This document shows, piece by piece, positions 1 through 5,176 of a stretch of DNA of 5,176 nt. The notes under the pieces are model-generated. The model saw nothing but the letters and a program-made list of their open reading frames with translations, was not told the origin of the DNA and did not search any database. The translations under genes and the position numbers were made by a program. The stretch covers positions 1 to 5,176 of the forward strand of contig DAOUTP010000143.1 of NCBI GenBank assembly GCA_030626645.1. Reading direction: 5' to 3'. The stretch's first letter is position 1; each line of letters opens with the position of its first letter. The stretch comes from Candidatus Cloacimonadota bacterium (GTDB taxonomy: Bacteria > Cloacimonadota > Cloacimonadia > Cloacimonadales > TCS61).

Positions 1-42
1 AAAAGAAATTAACCTGATAATTGGTCAATAAATTTTCAAGCA

Positions 43-72
43 TTGACACAAATTATTTGTTAAACAAATTAA
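43..72 (+). promoter_or_regulatory. Candidate sigma-70-type promoter of the phosphorylase gene
   Basis: A perfect TTGACA hexamer lies at 43-48, about 50 bp before the phosphorylase start codon. No strong -10 box stands at the best distance. The nearest options (CAAATT at 65-70 or AATTAA at 67-72) match TATAAT at only 3 of 6 positions. A start of transcription near 79-80 would leave a short leader that still includes the ribosome-binding site. A different pair, TTGTTA (57-62) and TAATAT (79-84) with 16-bp spacing, has better hexamers overall but would start transcription at or beyond the ribosome-binding site. The weak -10 and the overlapping palindromes would fit a promoter that needs or responds to a regulator, but this is inference. 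Confidence 0.33.
48..69. promoter_or_regulatory. Overlapping palindromes, operator-like
   Basis: Two perfect odd-length palindromes share one arm. ACAAAT-T-ATTTGT occupies 48-60 (centre 54), and ATTTGTT-A-AACAAAT occupies 55-69 (centre 62). The centres are 8 bp apart, and the direct repeat ACAAATT recurs at 48-54 and 64-70 with a 16-bp period. They sit exactly where a -35/-10 spacer would be, starting at the last base of the TTGACA hexamer. Symmetric sites in this position are typical of binding sites for dimeric repressors, and glucan-utilisation genes are commonly under LacI- or other sugar-responsive control. I cannot name the regulator. In such AT-rich DNA some palindromy arises by chance, but two perfect overlapping ones in the promoter region are notable. 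Confidence 0.4.
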
Positions 73-85
73 CATCAGTAATATT

Positions 86-92
86 GAGAGGA
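86..92 (+). promoter_or_regulatory. Ribosome-binding site that fixes the phosphorylase start
   Basis: GAGAGGA at 86-92 is complementary to the anti-Shine-Dalgarno end of 16S rRNA, with GAGG ending four bases before the ATG at 96. It is the only good site near the 5' end of the frame. It excludes the upstream TTG at 21, which directly follows an in-frame TAA (18-20) and has no ribosome-binding site. Confidence 0.75.
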
Positions 93-95
93 ATA

Positions 96-2645
96 ATGAA
101 AAAAAATATAAATTTTAGAAATTTTTATGTAAAACCAAAATTACCTGAGAAATTAGAACCTTTAAATGAATTAGCTGAAAACTTATGGTCAACCTGGAAT
201 CCCGATGCATACCGAATATTCAGTAGAATAGATCCGCTTTTGTTTAGAAAATTTAATCATAACCCCGTAAAATTAATACAAAAAGTGCCAACTGAAAAAT
301 TTCAAAAACTTTCACAGGAAAGTGGATTTTTGAATGAGCTAGATACAGTGTATAAACAATTTATGTCTTATAAAAATTACACAGGATATTATCTGGAAAA
401 TGGAAAACGAATGAGTTTTAATAATGATTTCCAGATCGCCTATTTTTCAATGGAATTTGGTCTGCATGAATCACTTCCAATATATTCTGGAGGGTTAGGT
501 ATTTTATCAGGAGATCATTTAAAAGCGGCATCGGATACGGGATTACCGTTAACAGGTTTTGGACTTCTATACAGATATGGATATTTTAACCAGAAGATCG
601 ATCTGAATGGTAAACAGACAGAAGTTTACGAAGAAAATGAATGGCATTCTAAACCGATAAAAAAAGTTACTGATAAAAATGACGAAGATATTATAATAAA
701 AATTAAAATTCGTAGTGATATAGTTTATTTGAAAGCATGGGAAATTCAAGTTGGTAAGGTTTCTCTTTATTTATTAGATGCAAATCTGGAACAAAACAAG
801 GCTAAACATCAAAAAATAACAGATTATCTATATGTTTCCGATAGAGAAATGCGGATATTACAGGAAATTGTTTTAGCTTTCGGTTCAATAAAATTAATTG
901 AAAAATTAGGAATAAAACCAACCGCTTATCATCTGAATGAAGGACATTCAGCCTTTCTTATAATCAAACGTTTGAATAACCTCATGAATTCTAAAGAATT
1001 TTCTTTTAATGAAGCAAGAGAGATAATTCGTTTGAGTACAGTTTTTACAACTCATACTCCTGTTCCGGCTGGAAATGAAGCTTTCGAAATGAAACTTGTG
1101 GAGCATTATCTTTCGGATGAGATCAAAGCAATAAATATGAGTTTTGAACAATTTGCCGCTTTTGCAAAAATAAATAATAATAACGATTTTTCTTTATCCG
1201 TTTTGGCAATTAAATTTGCCAAACATATTAATGGCGTTTCTAAACTCCATAGTGTTGTTTCCAGAGAAATGTGGCACCCGATATATCCAAATATTTGTGA
1301 AGAGGAAATGCCAATTGATGCTATTACGAATGGGGTTCATATCCCCAGCTGGATCAGCAGGCAAATGTCTAGACTTTTTAATAGATACATCGGAAATGAT
1401 TATGAGCACAATGCGGATGAAGAAACGATTTGGAATAATATTCTAACTATTCCTGATATTGAGATATGGGAAGCTCATCAACAGCGCAAACAGCAGATGA
1501 TCACATTTATTAAGAATAGATTGCGCGAAAGCTTAATGTATAAAAGTTCTGAATTTGCTACTGGAGAAAAGATAAAAAATGTTCTTTCTCCCAATAAACT
1601 TATTATCGGATTTGCCAGAAGATTTGCAACTTACAAACGGGCGAATTTAATTCTAAAAGATAAGAATAGATTATTAAAAATTATACAGGATCATGAAAAA
1701 CCAGTACAATTTGTTTTTGCCGGCAAGGCGCATCCAGCTGATGAATTCGGTAAAACGATGATTAAGGAGATCATAGATTTTGCAAAAGAAAATCAGGTTG
1801 AAGATAGTTTTGTCTTCATAGAAGATTATAATATGAATGTTGCACGTCATATTGTTCAAGGTGTGGATGTTTGGTTGAATAATCCAATTAAGCCAAAAGA
1901 GGCAAGTGGAACTTCCGGTATGAAAGCTGGTATGAACGGAGTGATAAATTTAAGCATTTTAGACGGCTGGTGGCCAGAATGTTATAATTCGGATAATGGC
2001 TGGTCCATCACGGCTGGTTTTGAAGAAGCTGATCCACAAATCAGAGATACGTTGGACGCAAATGAAATGTATGATATTTTGGAAAATGAAATTGCTCCAA
2101 TGTACTATAATCGTGATAAAAATCGCATTCCAGTACATTGGATAAAAATGATGAAACGATCGATACATGATGTTAGCAAGGGTTTTAATATGCACAGAAT
2201 GTTAAGAGAATATCTTAGTAAATTTTATCAGCCGATTTCAAAAGATGTAAAAAAAATATCTGCGGATAAGTATAAATATCTTCATCATCTAATAGATACA
2301 GAATTAAAATTGCAAAAGCACTGGGAAAAGGTTAAATTCGTTGATGCGAATATCAATATTCAGGATTTAGAAACTATTAGTAGTGGTGAAGTGATAAAAA
2401 TCAATGCTAAAGTTGATATAAATGGTTTGAATAAAGAGCTGTTAAAAGTTGAATTATTCATTAAAAATGACGATAATGATTTTAATATATATGAATTGAA
2501 TTTCGTTAAAGAAGAAAAAAATATCACAATTTATGATGGTAAGTTTGCGATTACAGGCTCAGGTAAACAAAACTTTAATCTTCGAATTCGACCTAAACAA
2601 ACTGATTTAGTAGAATATTATGAGTATGTAAAATGGTATTATTAG
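96..2645 (+). CDS. glgP: Alpha-glucan phosphorylase, long DUF3417-containing type
   Basis: This 849-residue cytoplasmic enzyme should release glucose-1-phosphate from the non-reducing ends of alpha-1,4-glucans, using inorganic phosphate and pyridoxal phosphate (PLP). Residues about 7-100 resemble the DUF3417 N-terminal region, with W31 and W34. The catalytic part follows: AYFSMEFGLHESLP (115-128), the SGGLGILSGDH loop (131-141), HLNEGHSAF (279-287), THTPVPAG (319-326), GFARRFATYKR (505-515) and KPKEASGTSGMKAGMNG (599-615). By analogy with muscle phosphorylase, K610 is the PLP Schiff-base lysine, and R509 and K514 line the phosphate site. A C-terminal region from about 729, probably beta-rich, completes the chain. 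Length fits the long subfamily from memory. The start at 96 is chosen for its ribosome-binding site; an in-frame extension to TTG at 21 would cover the promoter region. There is no signal peptide, truncation or frameshift. The family and reaction are well supported. The preferred substrate (glycogen, maltodextrin) cannot be read from sequence. Confidence 0.95.
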   Translation: MKKNINFRNFYVKPKLPEKLEPLNELAENLWSTWNPDAYRIFSRIDPLLFRKFNHNPVKLIQKVPTEKFQKLSQESGFLNELDTVYKQFMSYKNYTGYYLENGKRMSFNNDFQIAYFSMEFGLHESLPIYSGGLGILSGDHLKAASDTGLPLTGFGLLYRYGYFNQKIDLNGKQTEVYEENEWHSKPIKKVTDKNDEDIIIKIKIRSDIVYLKAWEIQVGKVSLYLLDANLEQNKAKHQKITDYLYVSDREMRILQEIVLAFGSIKLIEKLGIKPTAYHLNEGHSAFLIIKRLNNLMNSKEFSFNEAREIIRLSTVFTTHTPVPAGNEAFEMKLVEHYLSDEIKAINMSFEQFAAFAKINNNNDFSLSVLAIKFAKHINGVSKLHSVVSREMWHPIYPNICEEEMPIDAITNGVHIPSWISRQMSRLFNRYIGNDYEHNADEETIWNNILTIPDIEIWEAHQQRKQQMITFIKNRLRESLMYKSSEFATGEKIKNVLSPNKLIIGFARRFATYKRANLILKDKNRLLKIIQDHEKPVQFVFAGKAHPADEFGKTMIKEIIDFAKENQVEDSFVFIEDYNMNVARHIVQGVDVWLNNPIKPKEASGTSGMKAGMNGVINLSILDGWWPECYNSDNGWSITAGFEEADPQIRDTLDANEMYDILENEIAPMYYNRDKNRIPVHWIKMMKRSIHDVSKGFNMHRMLREYLSKFYQPISKDVKKISADKYKYLHHLIDTELKLQKHWEKVKFVDANINIQDLETISSGEVIKINAKVDINGLNKELLKVELFIKNDDNDFNIYELNFVKEEKNITIYDGKFAITGSGKQNFNLRIRPKQTDLVEYYEYVKWYY

Positions 2646-2658
2646 TTTTAAAAGATTG

Positions 2659-2694
2659 AACACAGAGAAACAGAGACACAAAGAGCACGAAGAA
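2659..2694. repeat. Purine-rich ACACAGAG-type short repeat
   Basis: This stretch is built from imperfect units of 7-9 bases: CACAGAGAA (2661-2669), ACAGAGA (2670-2676), CACAAAGAG (2677-2685) and CACGAAGAA (2686-2694). AACACAGAG at 2659-2667 recurs exactly at 2841-2849. Comparable cacagag-rich stretches are, from memory, common in intergenic DNA of several bacterial phyla, sometimes beside mobile or repeat elements. The degenerate units show no obvious coding sense. Their function is unknown. Confidence 0.55.
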
Positions 2695-2710
2695 TGAAAA
2701 CATAAAATCA

Positions 2711-2833
2711 GAAGGAGATAAAGTGATGCTGTCTTCCTGCTTGCCAAGTCGAAGCTTAGCGAAGACTGGGCGATCCTCTCACCCCAAGCTATACAGCGGG
2801 GCAGGCGTTGTTCTTTTAAGGAAGGAGACGAAG
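2711..2833. repeat. GC-rich structured block bracketed by direct repeats
   Basis: A GC-rich island is flanked by GAAGGAGATAAAG (2711-2723) and GAAGGAGACGAAG (2821-2833), which match at 11 of 13 bases including 8 identical at the start. Inside are several self-complementary parts. GCCAAGTC (2743-2750) pairs with GACTGGGC (2764-2771) with one mismatch. GTCTTC (2731-2736) can instead pair with GAAGAC (2761-2766). CCCC (2782-2785) plus GCT (2788-2790) pair with AGC (2795-2797) plus GGGG (2798-2801), closing a four-base loop with a two-base bulge. CCTGC (2736-2740) and GCAGG (2801-2805) could close the whole block. There is no transposase or room for one. It best fits a small non-autonomous or dispersed intergenic repeat, but one copy cannot prove that. 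Confidence 0.5.
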
Positions 2834-2852
2834 AAGCTGAAACACAGAGTGA

Positions 2853-2886
2853 AACCTTGCGAATGGTCTTGACCTTCGCAATGGTT
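2853..2886. repeat. Strong bulged hairpin
   Basis: The inverted repeat pairs AACC (2853-2856) with GGTT (2883-2886), TTGCGAA (2857-2863) with TTCGCAA (2875-2881), and GGT (2865-2867) with ACC (2872-2874), around a CTTG loop. This gives 14 base pairs with one bulged T on each arm (2864 and 2882). It lacks a T tract on either side in either direction, so it is not a standard intrinsic terminator. It could be part of a dispersed palindromic repeat, an mRNA stability element, or one state of a leader RNA that can refold. Confidence 0.6.
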
Positions 2887-2890
2887 GGTT

Positions 2891-3004
2891 ATGGAAAGTT
2901 TACCATTTGTTAGGCAAGAGGATTTCAGTGATCGTTTTGCTGTGCAAAGCCGACACATTATTGCGGAGGTTTTTAACCATCCACAAGGTAATCAGATTCT
3001 GTGA
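2891..3004 (+). CDS. Doubtful 37-residue ORF
   Basis: An ATG at 2891 opens 37 codons ending in TGA at 3002-3004. The peptide begins MESLPFVRQEDF and ends in FNHPQGNQIL. Its composition is protein-like and mixed rather than the K/N/I-rich character of random AT-rich frames, and it ends 26 bp before the GH13 start. Against it, no ribosome-binding site precedes the ATG, the opposite strand is also open over the same stretch, and the region carries hairpins typical of repeats. It may be a real small protein, a remnant of a decayed gene, or chance. I do not recognise it. Confidence 0.15.
   Translation: MESLPFVRQEDFSDRFAVQSRHIIAEVFNHPQGNQIL
2934..2950. repeat. Small hairpin before the GH13 gene
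   Basis: Bases 2934-2940 (GTTTTGC) pair with 2944-2950 (GCAAAGC) around a three-base TGT loop. The stem is seven base pairs including one G-T wobble. It lies about 80 bp before the GH13 start and overlaps the doubtful small ORF. It is not followed by a T run. Whether it matters in RNA or is only part of the repeat-like segment is unknown. Confidence 0.35.
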
Positions 3005-3030
3005 CTTTAAAACAAAAATGAGATAAAAAA

Positions 3031-5176
3031 ATGAAAGAAAAACTTGGAATTCCAATATTACAAAAAGTAAAATATCAGTTTCAAATTGAAGAGAAGAATA
3101 TAAGTAATGATGCAAAACTAATATTTGAAGATCAAATTGAACTTCGCAAATTTACTCAAAAATTAAATGAAGGTAAAGATATTGTCTTCAATAGTTCTAA
3201 AGCAGCTACTGCTGGTGAATTGAACGCAGTAATGATCATAACAGGTTTAACGCAAAAAATAATTACAAAATATACCAAAGAAATGAATCCAAGAATTGTT
3301 GAAAAAGCTTATCATTTTCTTATTGATAAAATTGGAACATATAAACTTGAGACATTAGAGAGGGATTTTCAAGATAATTTTGTTATATCAAAAAAAGCAA
3401 ATTCCTTAAACGAAACGTTATTGGTCTGGTTGATAAACCAGAATTCTGCATTTGATAAATATCAGGAACTATTTAATGACGATATTTTAAAAACAGAGAG
3501 TAATTATCCTGTCCATTTTGAACAATTGAAAAAGTTCTTTAAGACACAAAACTCCGTTGATAATAAGAATATAGATTTTATCAGCTTCCTTTTGGGACCA
3601 ATGTTAAAATTTCCAAATTCGATATTTGATCAGCTAAATTTTATTAAAGAATATTGGAAAGAGTTGATCGGTGATGATTTACTTTTGCTTCTGCAAGGGA
3701 TAGGTTTTTTAAAGGAAGAAAATAAGGCTCATTTTACCGGTCCCGGTCCTGCACAAATTCATGAATTCAATGATGAAGAATATGAGAAATTTACAGAGGA
3801 TAAAGATTGGATGCCGCACCTGATATTACTTGCGAAAAGCACCTATGTGTGGTTAGGGCAACTTAGTAAAAAATATAAAAAAGAAGTAACACGCTTGGAT
3901 CAAATCCCGCAGGAAGAATTGCAATTACAAGCCAGTCGCGGTATTACCGGTATCTGGTTAATTGGAATTTGGCAGAGAAGTGCAGCTTCCAAAAGGATTA
4001 AAGAAATAAACGGTGATCTCGATGCAATCGCTTCAGCTTATTCATTAGATGATTATCAAATTGCAGACGATATTGGTGGAGATAGTGCGCTGGAAGAACT
4101 GAAAAGAAAAGCTGCTAATGTTGGAATACGAATTGGTTGTGACATGGTGCCAAATCATACAGGATTAGATTCTAAGTGGATCGTCGAACATCCCGAGTGG
4201 TTTTTGCAGCTTGATCATCCACCTTTTCCATCCTACACATTTAACGGAGAGGATCTTTCCCAAAAGAATGAGATTCAAGTTCGGATTGAAGATCATTATT
4301 ATGAAAAAACAGATGCGGCAGTTGTTTTTCAATATATCAAAGATGGGAAAAACCGATATGTCTACCATGGAAATGATGGGACCAGCACACCATGGAATGA
4401 TACAGCGCAACTTAATTATCTGCTTCCTGAAGTGCGAAAAGCTGTCAGCGATAAGATAATTGAAATTGCCAGAAGATTCCCAATTATCCGATTTGATGCA
4501 GCAATGACCTTAGCAAAAAAGCATGTTCAAAGACTTTGGTTTCCGGAGCCCGGAAGCGGTGGGGACATTGCTACACGCAGTGAATACGGAATGACTAAAG
4601 CAGAATTCAACAAAATATTCCCAAATGAATTCTGGCGGGAAGTAGTTGATAGAGTCGCAATTGAAGCACCAGACACGCTTCTTCTGGCAGAAGCTTTTTG
4701 GATGATGGAAGGATATTTTGTGCGCACTCTTGGCATGCATCGCGTTTATAACAGCGCTTTTATGAATATGCTTAAAAGTGAGGAAAATGCAAAATACAGG
4801 AAATCAATTTTTAACATATTGGAATTTAATCCACAAATATTAAAACGGTTTGTCAATTTCATGAGTAATCCCGATGAAGACACAGCAATTGCACAATTTG
4901 GTAAAGATGACAAATACTTTGGAGTATGCATTGTTATGAGTACAATGCCAGGATTGCCTATGTATGCTCATGGGCAGATCGAAGGTTTTACAGAACGGTA
5001 TGGAATGGAATTCAAAAAGGCGAAATGGCAGGAAGATGAAGACGAACATCTGATCGAAAGGCACAATCGTGAAATCTTCCCGCTGCTTAATAAAAGGTAC
5101 ATCTTCTCTGAAGTAGAAAATTTTGTTCTGTTTGATTTTATTACAGAGGATAATAATCTTAATGAGAATGTGTTTG
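3031..5176 (+). CDS. Large GH13 alpha-amylase-family enzyme, 3' end outside window
   Basis: The first 715 codons are present and the frame is open at the window edge. The product should hydrolyse or rearrange alpha-glucosidic bonds in glycogen, starch or dextrins. About 290 mostly helical residues precede the barrel. The barrel shows RGITGIWL (303-310), AYSLDDYQIADDIGG (336-350), DMVPNHTG (371-378), IIRFDAAMTLAKKH (485-498), LLLAEAF (550-556), FVNFMSNPDED (607-617) and PMYAHGQIEGFTERYG (643-658). By GH13 logic, D489 is the nucleophile, E554 the acid/base and D615 the transition-state stabiliser. The usual NHD of region IV is NPD here, which I believe is a trait of this long GH13 subgroup, typically over 1,000 residues. 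No signal peptide is visible, so a cytoplasmic site is likely. ATG 3031 is the first start after an in-frame TGA at 3019-3021, and it has no clear Shine-Dalgarno. Exact specificity (endo-amylase, debranching, transfer) cannot be decided. Confidence 0.9.
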   Translation, partial: MKEKLGIPILQKVKYQFQIEEKNISNDAKLIFEDQIELRKFTQKLNEGKDIVFNSSKAATAGELNAVMIITGLTQKIITKYTKEMNPRIVEKAYHFLIDKIGTYKLETLERDFQDNFVISKKANSLNETLLVWLINQNSAFDKYQELFNDDILKTESNYPVHFEQLKKFFKTQNSVDNKNIDFISFLLGPMLKFPNSIFDQLNFIKEYWKELIGDDLLLLLQGIGFLKEENKAHFTGPGPAQIHEFNDEEYEKFTEDKDWMPHLILLAKSTYVWLGQLSKKYKKEVTRLDQIPQEELQLQASRGITGIWLIGIWQRSAASKRIKEINGDLDAIASAYSLDDYQIADDIGGDSALEELKRKAANVGIRIGCDMVPNHTGLDSKWIVEHPEWFLQLDHPPFPSYTFNGEDLSQKNEIQVRIEDHYYEKTDAAVVFQYIKDGKNRYVYHGNDGTSTPWNDTAQLNYLLPEVRKAVSDKIIEIARRFPIIRFDAAMTLAKKHVQRLWFPEPGSGGDIATRSEYGMTKAEFNKIFPNEFWREVVDRVAIEAPDTLLLAEAFWMMEGYFVRTLGMHRVYNSAFMNMLKSEENAKYRKSIFNILEFNPQILKRFVNFMSNPDEDTAIAQFGKDDKYFGVCIVMSTMPGLPMYAHGQIEGFTERYGMEFKKAKWQEDEDEHLIERHNREIFPLLNKRYIFSEVENFVLFDFITEDNNLNENVF

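Larger units (their letters stand above)
2646..3030. other. Mosaic, repeat-bearing intergenic region
   Basis: The 385 bp between the two genes contain no convincing full-length gene. Composition changes in blocks: purine-rich AC/AG repeats (about 2659-2694), a GC-rich structured block (2731-2810 is 47/80 G+C), a strong hairpin (2853-2886), then a mixed segment with another hairpin (2934-2950) and a 37-codon ORF. No hairpin is followed by a T run on either strand, so I see no Rho-independent terminator for the phosphorylase gene. The end, 3004-3030, is A-rich and holds no good ribosome-binding site for the next gene. Short direct repeats bracket the GC-rich block. The look is that of one or more dispersed intergenic repeat units inserted next to each other, which is inference. 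Confidence 0.6.

Noticed and set aside
21..95. In-frame N-terminal extension of the phosphorylase starting at TTG 21
   Set aside because: It has no ribosome-binding site, directly follows a stop codon, overlaps promoter-like and palindromic sequence, and the encoded residues do not resemble the family N-terminus. ATG 96 has a good ribosome-binding site.
567..2195. Several short ORFs antisense to, or in another frame of, the phosphorylase gene
   Set aside because: They lie inside a strongly conserved coding region and their products are rich in I, F, N and H as expected for shadow frames.
2659..2694. CRISPR-like or tandem-repeat array
   Set aside because: Units are only 7-9 bases, degenerate and without spacers. 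It is a simple short repeat, not a CRISPR array.
2853..2900. Hairpin as intrinsic terminator of the phosphorylase gene
   Set aside because: No T run follows the stem on either strand, and it lies over 200 bp beyond the stop codon.
2961..2994. TTGCGG (2961-2966) with TAATCA (2989-2994) as a promoter for the GH13 gene
   Set aside because: The spacing is 22 bp and both hexamers are weak, so it cannot be supported.
3018..3026. Two-codon ORF (ATG AGA TAA) just before the GH13 start
   Set aside because: It has no ribosome-binding site, and such tiny ORFs are frequent by chance in A-rich leaders. Suggestive of a translational control minigene only if conserved.
2900..3115. 71-codon reverse-strand ORF across the intergenic region and the start of the GH13 gene
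   Set aside because: Its first 28 or so codons are antisense to the well-supported GH13 N-terminus, its product resembles nothing I know, and it has no clear start signals. The open frame is likely chance plus repeat sequence.
4165..5064. Short ORFs in other frames over the GH13 barrel
   Set aside because: All overlap conserved GH13 motifs in the true frame and show no family resemblance or start signals.

Overview
The window is AT-rich bacterial DNA. It holds two long genes on the + strand, both for handling alpha-1,4-glucans (glycogen, starch or maltodextrin), separated by a 385-bp non-coding stretch that is unlike its surroundings. Neither protein has a visible signal peptide, so both probably act in the cytoplasm on stored or imported glucan. 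The source is most likely an uncultured or anaerobic low-GC lineage. The protein families and the style of the intergenic repeats remind me of candidate phyla such as Cloacimonadota, but this is recollection, not a search, and I would not rely on it for taxonomy.

Layout. Positions 1-95 are the upstream region of the first gene. It contains a perfect TTGACA hexamer, two overlapping perfect palindromes (48-60 and 55-69) that look like an operator, and a GAGAGGA ribosome-binding site. Positions 96-2645 encode an 849-residue alpha-glucan phosphorylase of the long type, with an N-terminal DUF3417-like region. The pyridoxal-phosphate lysine and phosphate-site residues are all present. Positions 2646-3030 are an intergenic mosaic. 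It starts with purine-rich ACACAGAG-type repeats, continues with a GC-rich (59%) structured block bracketed by near-identical direct repeats, then a strong bulged hairpin, and ends with a segment carrying a second hairpin and a doubtful 37-codon ORF. Positions 3031-5176 are the first 715 codons of a large GH13 (alpha-amylase family) enzyme that runs off the end of the window.

How they may work together. The phosphorylase would release glucose-1-phosphate from chain ends. The GH13 enzyme would cut or rearrange the same polymer, opening new ends or processing limit dextrins. The wide, structured gap, the absence of a clear terminator and the poor ribosome-binding site of the second gene leave open whether they form one operon.

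No previously undescribed multi-gene system is visible. The parts most worth following up are the mosaic intergenic element (2646-3030), the overlapping operator-like palindromes upstream of the phosphorylase, and the Asn-Pro-Asp replacement of the usual Asn-His-Asp motif in the GH13 active site.
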